DNA of 64,000 bases, from positions 425,001 to 489,000 of the forward strand of contig CAWZYM010000045.1 of the NCBI GenBank assembly GCA_963966185.1. Reading direction: 5' to 3'. A model generated the notes under the pieces. The model saw only the letters and a program-made list of their open reading frames with translations. It was not told the origin of the DNA and made no database searches. The position numbers were made by a program, and so were the translations under genes. The stretch's first letter is position 1; each line of letters begins with the position of its first letter. The DNA is from Rhabditoides inermis. Taxonomy: Eukaryota; Nematoda; Chromadorea; Rhabditida; Rhabditidae. This document shows, piece after piece, positions 49,831 to 59,905 of the stretch.

Positions 49831-51191
49831 ATGTCGATTGTTGCCAAGACCGGCACTAACATGCCCTGGTGAGTTTATCTGTTTTCAACTAATTGAATAG
49901 ATTTAAATATTCGGTTTATTTTCATTCATATGCGTTTTGATTGTGTTGTTTAGGGTGGAAAAGTACCGTCCGCAGCGTCTGGATGATATCGTTGGAAACT
50001 CATCTACGATCGCCCGTTTGAAGGTGTTCGCGAAGGACGGAAACGTGCCTAACATTGTAATCTCGGTGAGCATCTGTCTTCTCTTCCCACTCTCATTCTA
50101 AAAGGGTCCTCCCGGCTGCGGAAAGACCACCTCAATCTGGGCCATGGCCAAGCAGCTACTTGGCAAGAACATCAAGGACGGACTCCTCGAGCTCAATGCT
50201 TCCGACGATCGGTGAGCTCTGCTCAAACCTTACGACTGTCTCATGCCTATATTTCAGTGGAATCGAGGTGGTGCGTAACAAGATAAAGAACTTTGCGCAG
50301 ATGAAGGTGACGCTGCCGCCGGGTCGCCACAAGATCATAATTCTCGACGAAGCGGATTCGATGACGGAGGGTGCCCAGCAGGCACTCCGAAGGACCATGG
50401 AGATGTACTCCAAGACCACCCGGTTTGCACTTGCCTGCAACCAGAGCGAGAAGATTATCGGTATGTTTATGTACTATTATTTGTAAGAAATTGATACGTA
50501 GGATAATAGAATACCATTATGAGTGATTGATTGCAGAGCCGATTCAGTCTCGTTGCGCGATTATCCGCTACAGCAAGCTAAGCGAAGCGGAAATGCTGCT
50601 CCGATTGGAAGAGGTGTGCAAGATGGAGAACGTCAAGTACGACAGTGAGGGCATCAAGGCTATCCTTTTCACCGCACAGGGAGACATGCGACAAGTGAGA
50701 GGCGATTGAATGTATGTATCGAACAATCTATTGAGGCGCTGAACAACCTGCAGTGCACAGTGGCGGGATACGAGTACGTCTCGGCCGAGAACGTGTTCAA
50801 GGTGAGTGTGTTTCTCGTTGTGCCCTGTGTGACGCATGTCTAGGTGTGCGACGAGCCCCACCCGCAGCTCATGTCGGACATGCTGGAGCACTGCGTGCAT
50901 CGCCGCATTCGCGAGGCTTCCCTCATCATCCACGACCTGTACAAGATGGGATACTCTCCCGAAGATATTCTCTCCATGCTCTTCCGAGTCTGCAAGACCG
51001 CCGAAGTCGCCGAGGCACTCAAGATGGAGTTCATCCAGGTGAGCACATTGACGCTACTTTCGAACTTGTCCAAACCACACCACGTGCAGGAGATCGCGAA
51101 GACGCACATTTTGATCGTGGAGGGTGTGTCTTCTCTCGTCCAGCTCTCGGGAATGATCGCCCGTCTCTGCCAGAAGAATGTCAAGAACTGA
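49831..51191 (+). CDS. rfc-2: Replication factor C subunit (RFC2/yeast Rfc4 type)
   Basis: AAA+ clamp-loader subunit that helps load PCNA at primer ends in the nucleus. Exons: 49831-49868, 49954-50065, 50105-50211, 50258-50460, 50537-50694, 50736-50801, 50844-51038, 51090-51191; 326 aa, normal for the family. Visible motifs: RFC box II-like PWVEKYRP, Walker [19 protein letters not shown], Walker [20 protein letters not shown], sensor 1 [11 protein letters not shown], the SRC box PIQSRCA, sensor 2 QGDMRQALNNLQ and the C-terminal collar (VFKVCDEPHP, LARLCQ-like IARLCQK). cag at 49817-49819, 11 nt before ATG, is a probable trans-splice acceptor. AATAAA at 51261. Confidence 0.96.
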
Positions 51192-51363
51192 ACTGCCTTC
51201 TCTGTTTAAGCATCCCGGATCTCTTGTCCCATGCACCGCATACCGGTTTCGTTTGTTCTCAATAAACCTCTTTATTATATACACGTTGTGATCACAATCA
51301 ATCAACCACCCTATAACAACGGAATGAGCACTAATAACAGACCTCGTTACTCCATGTTCTACT

Positions 51364-53181
51364 TTACGCGTCAAGTGTCCGGTCAACCATATTATCGTCT
51401 TCCTTCTTCTTCTCCTCCTGATCGTCTTTCAAAAGAGTGCTGGCGACGATTCCCGCGAAAAGGATGACGCCGACCCACGAGTTAGACTTGAACTTGTTCC
51501 AGCAATCGGCGCCGTCGTGGATGTTCACAGTGCACACCTGCCATCCGACGTGGCCCGCCGTAGCTGCAACACAGATATAGAGTGAACAGAAGTAGAAATG
51601 AGGGCTTACCGGCAAGTGCAGCATAGTAGGGCCACGTCTGATCGGTGATGTATCCGGCAGCGCCTAGACCGGCAGTCATCGCAGTGCCGAATCCACCCAG
51701 CCACAATGGAGTTTGCTCGCCGAATCGAAGCGCAGTCGACTTGACTCCGATCAACACATCATCCGCCTTGTCCTGAACACTCAAACGCTTAGACAGTCAC
51801 ACATAAAACGGACGGGACATGGGCAAGCAGGGAAATCATGCGGGGTGAGCGGGGCAGTCTGTTACACTCTATCCCCCTCCTCCCCGGACCTGGTGGGCGT
51901 AGATGGTGTCGTAGACGAGCGTCCATGCAAGAGTGGATGTGTAGAGGAGCGCAGGCGCAGCCGTGAGGTCTCCGCGCACGGCCGCCCAGCCCAGAATAGC
52001 GCCCCAGTTGAACGTCATCCCTGCACAGACAGACACGTGGAAAAGAAGCGCTTCCTCTCTGCCCTCACAAGCACTCATGCCGCCCGCCCGCCCGCCCCGC
52101 CACCCCGGTTAGTGGACACAGAAAGAACGAGTCTAGCTAGCACTGTCTGCTAGCCGTGTCTGGCTATGTGATGAGAGTGAGCCCCCACCTGGTGGCTGTA
52201 TATGGTGTCATAGATGACAGTGTAGAGGATGGATGCTGTGTAGAGTGGGGCGACGCGAAGGAACTCCATTGCAGGCAGCATCTCCGCCCACGCTATCAAC
52301 ACTCCCCAGTTGAGCGTCGCCCCTGCATTGCCGTTGCCGCCGACTCGCCCACACAATCTCCTTCTCATTACCCCTCTCGCCTCTTGGTCGCTCATCGCTC
52401 GCTCACATCAACAACAACACGTGACTGGGGCGGGCGAGTTCCTCTTCCCTTCTTTTCGACAGTTGCTTCCGTGTTTTCCCCGCACTCACCGAGGACAAAC
52501 TGCGGCCAGTAGGTGTATCGCTTGGCGAGCGGATAGCCAACAACCAACAACATGGACGACGCTCCAACAGCCACGCTCAAAGTAATCACATTACAATTCA
52601 CAAGAACAATAACGTTACGGACTCGCGTTGAGTCCTCATACAATATGCGGGAGAGAGGGAGGGAGGGAGAGACGTCAAAATACATACCTGAACCAATTGA
52701 GCTGCATGAGGACTGCGAGTGAGGAGGAAAGGAGTCCTGCTAGAAGGCCGACTGCCTGCTTCTCGCTCATCGCTCCGCACGCGAGTGGTCGATTCTTGGT
52801 GCGCTCCACGCGGCGGTCGAAATCCTTGTCCCACAGGTCGTTGATGACACAACCCGCGCCGCGCATCAGAAAGCTGCCAGTTCCGAAAAGGGAGAGGAGA
52901 TAGAGAGAGGGAAGCTCGCCGGCAGGAGTCGCCATTGCGATCGACCAGGTGCATGGCCAGAAGAGTAGCCATGTACCGATCGGCTTGTCGGCACGCATAA
53001 TCTTGAGGTATGGCTGGATCTTGTCGGGACATCTTTCCACGAGAGCGGCCGCCGATGTGAGTGGAGAGGGAGCGAGTTGGATGGCACGAGGACGCTCCGG
53101 CTGAGACACCGACGAGCGACACTGCAGCACCCGCCAGCAACACCGCATCCGCAACGCGCCGGTCCGAGCAGTGCTCAGCAT
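51364..53181 (-). CDS. coq-2: Polyprenyl transferase COQ2 with mutually exclusive exons
   Basis: Mitochondrial inner-membrane enzyme that prenylates the quinone head-group precursor. Exons in minus order: 53181-52688, 52575-52490, then either 52322-52189 (134 nt) or 52020-51890 (131 nt), then 51772-51610 and 51563-51364; 358 or 357 aa. First aspartate-rich motif NDLWDKDFDRRVERTKNRP in exon 1; second in the alternative exon (YDTIY, then HQ/DKADDVLIG). Both alternative exons start and end in the same phase, and using both would shift the frame, so they must be exclusive. One reads TLNWGVLIAW..YDTIYSHQ, the other TFNWGAILGW..YDTIYAHQ. In C. elegans such a pair switches between rhodoquinone and ubiquinone synthesis (from memory). 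The protein start follows ttttag-tttagt, a probable trans-splice acceptor. Confidence 0.95.
51890..52020 (-). other. coq-2: coq-2 alternative exon, ubiquinone-type candidate
   Basis: 131-nt exon with the standard Phe (TFNWG) and Ala (IYAHQ). Acceptor gtgcag/gg, donor cag/gtccgg. Confidence 0.85.
52189..52322 (-). other. coq-2: coq-2 alternative exon, rhodoquinone-type candidate
   Basis: 134-nt exon with Leu in TLNWG and Ser in IYSHQ, where the standard enzyme has Phe and Ala. These are the substitutions I recall for the exon found only in rhodoquinone-making animals. Acceptor atgcag/gg, donor cag/gtgggg. Confidence 0.85.
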
Positions 53182-53524
53182 ACTAAACTAAAATCACATT
53201 TACAACATTTCTTCCCATTTTAAATATTAGGTATGGAAGGTTCTTGCTACCTCATACAATGTATTCAAGAAGTTCCATAAACATAGATCTGCATTGTTTA
53301 TCGGTATGGTTCTAACAGGCGTCAACAAATAAGGCAATATTGCGTAGAGATTCTATTAGTTGGCGTTGGTAGTAATCAGTAAAAAGTCCGAAAAAAGCTA
53401 ATTGAGCTTCATACATACTCACAGAAATCCAAGTAATCAATTGTGTGCTACACAAAATGTATAAGTGAAAACAAATGCATTCATTGACAAAAACAAAAGG
53501 CGTACGAGCGAACAAAGCAATTGT

Positions 53525-54751
53525 CTAAAGCAGGTAGACTCTTAGAGTGTAAATGATGGCGAATACGGAAGCGATTGAGAGGGCAGGGGTAGTGCTGGCT
53601 CCTCCACCACGGCAGCACTCGTACCCACAACAGTACTCATAGTGGCCACAGCCCCACACGATCTCGCGAGGACGCGATTGATCCTATAACCATACGACGG
53701 ATCCTGATGAATACAACTCATGATATCATACCTGGAAGTAAACTTTGCCGAAATGCTCATCATTTTGTTCAAGTGGCATTCGGCACATCTGATTATGTCC
53801 GTGGCGAGGTTGATAGTAATTGGATCCCCAGTAGTAAGGACGGTTATTCCACCTGATGCAAACTATTAATTTGAATAAGTAAGTACAAACCTACATCATA
53901 GGACCAGCAGCAGCTCTAATCAAATGGCGACCGGCCGAGTAAGTTAGGTATCCAGCTGCAGCACCAACAATTGCATTCTTGAAGAAACTCGAGCGAGAAC
54001 GAGAACCAATGCCATTGTTGGTATATCTGAATATGAATGAAACGTAACTGTTGATATACATATCACTTGTAGAATACCTGCTTCTCATTCCACCGCCTCC
54101 AAACAATCCACTTTCCGTCCTAAAATTTGCGTTTGACAAAAAAGTAAAAAACAACTCATGCACACATTCTGATTTAAATATAAATTCGGTTAATATTATT
54201 ATCACAACAAGTTTCCAAACCTTCGATTTCCACCTCCAAATAATCCACCAAGACCGGAACTTAAGACATAGTAAATTTTAAAAGCTATGAATGAATAGTG
54301 ATCTAACCGAGACTTTTGTTGTTGTCCCCAGCCGCCACCTCCGACGCCTTGCTGCTGACGGTGACCAGTACCAAAAAGACCACCTCCACCGCCTTGGTTA
54401 CCTGCAACATGAACAAAAAATATATATATATAAACGAATATTTAATATAAACTCACCTCCACCCAAGTTAGTTCTTCTTCCATACATGTTTCCTGAACTA
54501 CCTCCGGAATTGCGATTACCGAACAAACCGCCGCCGCCTCCACTCGTCTTGCTTCCGCCTCCGAACAACCCACCACTGCCACCAGAACGGGATCCACCTC
54601 CGAAAAGACCCCCTCCGCTTCTAGCACCACTAGATCCACGTGATCTACTGCCGCTACCCATCGAAAATCCTCCCTTTCTAGCATAAACGTCTCCGACAGC
54701 GCTTAGGACTACTAGAGTAAGAAGAATGAACGATTTAGTTTTGCGCCTCAT
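53525..54751 (-). CDS. Secreted glycine-rich CX-module protein
   Basis: Unknown function. Exons in minus order: 54751-54457, 54401-54308, 54259-54221, 54119-54078, 54026-53895, 53852-53732, 53683-53525; 293 aa. A signal peptide spans about residues 1-24 (FILLTLVVLSAVGDVYA). Residues 25-165 are low complexity, built of GGGLFGGGS-type repeats. Then KNAIVGAAAGYLTYSAG, a possible membrane segment, and a CX module: MCRMPLEQNDEHFGKVYF and REIVWGCGHYEYCCGYECC. The tail SIASVFAIIYTLRVYLL is hydrophobic, fitting a GPI signal or C-terminal anchor. The last intron (53684-53731) must be removed; reading through it gives a different frame that loses the cysteines. ATG directly follows tttcag, a probable trans-splice acceptor. 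Confidence 0.85.
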
Positions 54752-54928
54752 CTGAAAAAGGGAAATAAAGTCAAACAAAACCGCTCAGAAGCAGACCAAA
54801 AACAACTGTTTCGTAGACCTCTGCGAGAGGGGCGGGCTTTACACAAAATCAATACGACGCCAGCAGCACATGAAACGAAGGTAAAGAGCAAACACTGAAT
54901 AGCAACAACTTTTATAACAAGAAACAAT

Positions 54929-55538
54929 TTAAGCGACCAGGGAAGCAGCAGTCGAGGACTCGTACTTCCAGGTGGCGGGAAGAACACGGGTAGTCTTGTA
55001 GTAGCGAGCCAGGCGGTGGATGCGAGACTCGATCAGAATAAGACGGTACTTTCCGTCGCGATCCTTACGCATGCGCTCAAGATGCTTGCGGATGGTCACA
55101 GCCTTCTTGATCATGTGGTAGAGATCCTCGGGGATCTCGGGGGCCATACCCTAAACAAGAGTACTGAAACAGAAAATATTGAAACTAATACAAACCTTGG
55201 CCTTCAGGATACGAACAATCTTGTTGCCAGTGACGCGGCGGACCTGAGCAACTCCGTGAGAGTCCCTGAGGATCACACCGATCTGAGACGGACGCAGACC
55301 CTAAAATGAAAAACGTGATAAAAAAAATTGAAAAAAAACATCGAGAAATTAAACAACCTATGACAGTACATGGAATCGAACCACTGTACTCACTGGTTGT
55401 TAAACAAACCTTCTTGGCCAGCTTACAGATATGGTCCTGCACCTCCTCGCTGGTCAGCTTAAGCCAGGTAGGGACGGAACGGCGGTACGGCAGAGCCGAC
55501 TTGGACATTCCCTTTCCGGGGTTATGCATGCGACCCAT
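54929..55538 (-). CDS. rps-13: Small ribosomal subunit protein S13 (uS15)
   Basis: Structural protein of the 40S subunit. Exons in minus order: 55538-55410, 55300-55196, 55150-54929; 151 aa, the exact usual length, with phase 0 introns. Start [20 protein letters not shown] and end [14 protein letters not shown] are typical. A splice-acceptor-like tttag lies 25 nt upstream of ATG (55564-55566). It is the first gene of a same-strand trio with the CX protein (178 bp downstream) and coq-2. Confidence 0.97.
55352..55401. ncRNA. Structured element in rps-13 intron 1
   Basis: AACAACC (55352-55358) can pair with GGTTGTT (55395-55401); inside them agtacatgg..cca-c-tgtact forms a second stem with loop aatcgaa. 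Read on the minus (mRNA) strand it contains ggttcgattcc, identical to a tRNA B box. Total 50 nt. It could be a tRNA relic or an intron structure; no anticodon arm is evident. Confidence 0.35.
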
Positions 55539-55566
55539 CTTGAATAGGTGTTGTAGTGATTACCTA

Positions 55567-56003
55567 AATAATGAATAAAGTAGAGAAAGAAACAATTAAC
55601 GATTATATATAACGTTTCGAATTCCAAAACCTTTTGAAACTGATTCGAAATAAAACAAACTGCATAAATACAACATTTACTGCTTCACAATACAGTGCAC
55701 TGAAATTCAGCTTTCAAGGAAACTATACCAAATAGCTGCAAAAGATGTACACATTCGAATGACTTGCAGAAATTTAGGACGGAAATAATTTAATAGAGCT
55801 TGACAAAAATTGGCCATGGGTCTTGCAACGATGTACCGTAGTTTGTGTGTGTATCAGCTTCGAATACGCAGCTAGCGTTTAGTGGAATTTTAGGATTTTT
55901 CAAATAAGACTGGCGAAATTTAACTGATTATTACATTGTGTTTTCTCTCTCTTTCTCTTTTTTAAAATTTACATTCAATGATTCAATGATTCTTTTTATT
56001 TTA
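55567..56003. promoter_or_regulatory. Divergent promoter region rps-13 / ubl-1
   Basis: About 440 bp between the putative trans-splice acceptors of two ribosomal-protein genes that point away from each other. No ORF is present. Shared regulation is an inference from the layout. Confidence 0.55.
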
Positions 56004-56025
56004 GCTCGGGTGATCCTAGATCAAT

Positions 56026-56949
56026 ATGATCTTTGTCAAGACCCTTACCGGTCGTACTCTTACTCTCGATGTCGAGCCCACCGTGCTGAGCATCAAGTCT
56101 GAGATCGCTCGCCTCGAGGGTTTCGCCGTCGAGGACCAGCGTCTTATCCTTGCTGGTATGTGTGTGTTCTGAGCTGAATCTCGAGAATGTTTTCACAAAA
56201 GGTGATAACATTTGAGGACGGACCCAGCTATGCATTTCCATGATGTTTAATTTTTAGGACGTCAGCTTGAGGACGAGCTTGAAGTTGAGGAGGCCTCGAC
56301 CCTTCATCTTTCTCTGAGGTATGTTTGTTTGCCGTTCAGATTTTTGTTCATCCGGGCTATGATGAATACTAGTGAGTAGTGTCCAGGCCTCTGATTGAAT
56401 GTGACCTGAAAAATTAGTGAGTGAACTGAGCTCGTTTCTTAATATATGTAGTTTCGTCTAAAGTTGTGATAAGTAATTTTCAATTTTTAGGCTGCTCGGA
56501 GGAGGAAAGAAGAGGAAGAAGAAGGTGTACACCACCCCCAAGAAGATCAAGCACAAGCACAGGAAGGTCAAGCTTGCTGTCCTCAAGTACTACGAGGTAT
56601 CTAATTCCGTTTTTTGAATATGAGTTTTCGTTCAGGGAGATGATGAACATGTTTGAGAGTAGTGTCCAGGCCTCTGAAAAATAATGAGCGATGGATTTTA
56701 GAAACTGATCCCTTTTCCATGAACAATTTTGTTGTTAGAGTGATTAGATATAGTGATTTAAACAAGATTGTGTTTTAGGTCGATGAGAATGGAAAGATCC
56801 GCCGTCTTCGCAAGGAGTGCCAGTCTCCCACCTGCGGAGGTGGAGTCTTCATGGCGTCTCACGAGAACCGTTACTACTGCGGAAAGTGCCACGACACTCT
56901 GGTTGTCGAGGAGCCGGTCGCCAAGAAGGGAGGAAAGGGAAAGAAGTAA
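56026..56949 (+). CDS. ubl-1: Ubiquitin-like / ribosomal protein S27a fusion
   Basis: The N-terminal ubiquitin-like part is cleaved to release eS31 (S27a) of the 40S subunit. Exons: 56026-56155, 56258-56318, 56491-56596, 56779-56949; 155 aa. The Ubl starts [18 protein letters not shown] and ends [12 protein letters not shown] at residue 68, eight residues shorter than ubiquitin; the equivalent of Lys48 is Arg (AGRQLED) and the Lys63 region is missing. S27a follows: [19 protein letters not shown] and a zinc finger with C-x4-C (CQSPTC) and C-x2-C (YYCGKCH). Introns 2 and 3 each carry a box C/D snoRNA candidate. A tttttag acceptor lies 21 nt before ATG. Confidence 0.95.
56353..56434 (+). ncRNA. 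Box C/D snoRNA candidate in ubl-1 intron 2
   Basis: C box atgatga at 56359, internal D' CTGA at 56391, terminal D CTGA at 56426, and a short terminal stem (cgggc with gctcg, one G-U). The 13 bases before D' (agtgtccaggcct) form the likely guide and are identical to those of the next candidate. 82 nt, usual size. Confidence 0.65.
56634..56713 (+). ncRNA. Box C/D snoRNA candidate in ubl-1 intron 3
   Basis: C box gatgatga at 56639, D' CTGA at 56674, C'-like tgagcgatgg, D CTGA at 56705, terminal stem aggga/tccct. Same guide agtgtccaggcct before D' as the intron 2 candidate, so they are probably duplicates with one rRNA target. Confidence 0.75.
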
Positions 56950-57039
56950 ATTGTTGATTGTTTGATAAACTGTTGTTATCTGTTCGTTTGTATGTATGTG
57001 AATTGATATGTAAGTTTATTTCAAGAATTTTTTCATGAA

Positions 57040-57440
57040 AAATTAGAGGTATTTCGTTCGATAATGTAAAGAAAATGGCTCTGGAGCGTTGCTAGCTGTA
57101 TACGATATCCACAAAACAATTTATGGTGGAATCGAACAGTGCGAAATCCGTTTAAAGTAATCATGAAAATTGATCAAAAAATGAAAAGTTTTCATGAAAA
57201 AAGGAAAATTCGTTCGATAATGTAAAGAAAATGGATTTCTAATCGAGTTTTCTTCATAAAAATAGGGGGGGGGTAGAAAAGGAGAGAGAGAGGGGAGAGT
57301 TATTGCAGTGTGTTCTGAGGATAATGTTGGGACGTGACATTGACCTGGACGTGTCTGGCTCTGGAGAGTTGCTGCCTGTATACGATATCCACAAAACAAT
57401 TTATAGTGCAATCGAACTGTGCGAAATCCTTAAAAAGTAA
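57040..57440. repeat. Imperfect direct repeats 3' of ubl-1
   Basis: The block ggctctggag.gttgct..ctgtatacgatatccacaaa and onward (about 75 bp) occurs at about 57074 and 57355; cgttcgataatgtaaagaaa occurs at about 57057 and 57211. Small local duplications; no gene in 56950-57784. Confidence 0.75.
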
Positions 57441-57784
57441 TCAAATTTGATAATCGAAACATCTTATTTCAATTAGGTCGACTGTACCTCAAATGAACCA
57501 TTGTAAGCGTTGACATGCACGTTCACAAAGTGATTCAGATTCAGTGTAGAATCAGTGTGGATTCAGAGATGTTGATTATTGTGGTTCCGGGGTGACTCTA
57601 GCGTCAGAGAGTACGTCACAACAGTTGTATATAATGTGTGAGTGCCGTGGTTTCTTGGTTAGAAGACAATAAGCGTGTATATTCGAACGCAGTGTTCACT
57701 TTCTCATTGGGGGGATAACCACCAAAAACGACACGAGTGCCTCATATCTTCCATGAAGTTGCGGAGCAGTGAGATCCAGCATCT

Positions 57785-58417
57785 TGTTCTTAAAGTTGCA
57801 TACGTAACCTATTTTCGGTGCCAACTTGAGTATTCTACAGAATTATGGAATCCTAAAGATGTGGGGTCGGTGAATCTGATTGAGTCGGTACAGAGACATT
57901 TTACGCGCCGAATATGTCACCGTGCCGGCTTTTTCTCGCTCACTTATCCCCAACGCCTCCAGCTATTAGATCTCCAAACGCTCGAAGAGCGACGCTTAAT
58001 AAACGATATTGCGTATATTCATAAGGTTATGACTAATCGCACTAGTCTAGAGTATTCTGGCCTCTTCAACATTGTACCTTCCCGGTCTCGCGTTTCTCAT
58101 GGGTGGCGCCTGATTCCTTGCTTTGACACAACTTTAAAGAGCAGCACGTTTTTCAGTAGGGTTTTTGCACTATGGAACACACTCCCCAACAACATCATTT
58201 TATCTGCGAAACATCAAACAGTGAAATCGTACCTCCTAGATAACCCCCATTTGTTCCCTCCGTCCAAAATTAGATAAGTGCTCATTTGGGAACCTGTGTT
58301 ATCTGTTTTATCCTATTTTTGTGTTTATTTATTTTCCAATGCCGTATTCACTCTTATTATGTGTTTGTCCTGTGTTCATATATATAGTATACGCGGTAAT
58401 AAATATTATTATTATCT
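57785..58417 (+). mobile_element. 5'-truncated copy of the young LINE
   Basis: The final part of the RT ORF (from KVAYVTYFRCQLEY to PPSKIR, stop at 58275-58277), the whole 3' UTR and an (ATT)n tail. It matches the element at 17404-20370 with one amino-acid difference noticed (Ser for Cys) over about 160 residues. It lies in the interval between ubl-1 and the SPB1 gene, in the same orientation as both. Confidence 0.93.
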
Positions 58418-58749
58418 TCTATCCCTGCAGATATGATTAGCAAAACATGAAAAATTTACATAATTTCGATTTTCTTCGAAAATATTTTATTACTAATTTA
58501 TTAACTCACCACAGATCTGACACATACTCTGTCCGAGACCTGTGTGGAGTCTGTTACAGATCTGTGGGGAGCAGATCTGTCCCAGATCTTCTACAGAATT
58601 GCTACAGATCTATCACAGATGATTTTTCAAGTCGAGTTTCCACCCGTTTCTTCTTTTAGCTGCCCTGATCCTACCGCCATCCGTGTGAACCGAAAAATCA
58701 CACCATTATCCAACAACAGTCCGTCCTCATAACAAAGTCGTCTTCAAGT

Positions 58750-59125
58750 AACAAACATCGATATTGGTAATACGATTTATTTTGGAACAACCTTCCAACA
58801 TGAAACAACATTATATCGAAGATATCTTGAATTGCCGATCTCGCAGCCTTTCTTCTTCTACTTCTTCCCTCCTTGCCAGCATCATTCAATCGGCAGACGC
58901 CTCGCGCTCACGAAATCTGTAATGATAAGTTCAACATCGTACACATAATGAATAATACATAATACATAAAGTTGAGTATCAAAACTACGACGACTTTTAC
59001 ACAAATCATTCACACAAAACAATACATTTTTTCTCACCTTTAGTGTTCCTGGTACAACCGCAGACGGCATCATCACCAAGGCAGAGAATGGCTGTTCGTC
59101 TACAATGAGAGACTCACATGTAACG
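58750..59125 (-). CDS. Possible small gene, 3' part only
   Basis: Two splice-compatible minus-strand segments: about 59103-59039 (DEQPFSALVMMPSAVVPGTL, donor aag/gtgag) and about 58919-58890 (FREREASAD, stop). Together they would give a peptide ending ..PGTLK-FREREASAD. An AATAAA on the minus strand near 58773-58778 fits a transcript end. No start exon or family recognised; could be chance. Confidence 0.25.
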
Positions 59126-59205
59126 ATATTGTACAGTCTACATAGATACTCACAACATATAAATGAATAAATATCAAAATTTAAAAAAAAAACATAAGAA
59201 AACAC

Positions 59206-59876
59206 TTATAAAAAAACAAACATGGCAGTTGATAACGTTGCCAAAACCGGCTACAGTCATCAAAATCTTGAATGTTTTCGTTCCAAGACCAATTTTTAAA
59301 TCGAAATTATGATTAACAAATTAGTTGCAAAATTTTATTACTAATTTATTAGTGCTAAATTAGTAGTAGGAATCCGCAATGATTCATTACTAATAAATGA
59401 AGCTGATTTATTGCTATCAAATTTTCATTAGTAATAAGTTACTAATTTATTACCCGGCGTGAATATGCTAGTTTAGAAAACGTTCCTTTCCGACTATCCG
59501 AAGTAGCATTCAAATTATTTGCGCCACGCTAAATTGGTCGTAGGAAACCACAAATCAAATAGTGATAATTATGTCGCAAATTTTTATTACTTAAAAATTT
59601 CTGTTACTAAAAAAATTGATTTTATACCGTAAAATAGTTCTTAGTAATACGTTATTAATTTATTCCCTTAAACATGCATTTTCTTTCCTAATTTCCAATT
59701 CGTTGATTCCTTTTTGTCTAGGAGTTTATTGTTTTGCAAGAGTATGGGAGTTTTTCGAAACTCAGAGCTCCGCGGTCGCGAACAATTGCACTGTTTTCTT
59801 CTGTTTATTTATTTTAATTATATTTACTCGGTATGATTTTTAATTCATGTTACGTTATTCATGTATTTTTCTTGCA
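59206..59876. other. AT-rich intergenic region before SPB1
   Basis: Repeated variants of ttactaatttatta (about 59327, 59380, 59437, 59650; also 58491) on both strands; otherwise no gene. It contains the promoter of the SPB1 gene by position, unless that gene is transcribed from ubl-1. Confidence 0.45.
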
Positions 59877-59905
59877 GACTCTGATCTAAGAAACACAAAT
59901 ACACA

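Noticed and set aside
53542..53772. 76-codon ORF at the 3' end of the CX gene
   Set aside because: It reads through the last intron in the wrong frame; the spliced frame gives the conserved cysteine cluster.
57541..57720. Possible solo LTR (tatataatg and a caataag signal) before the LINE copy
   Set aside because: No second copy, no clear ends and no target duplication were found.
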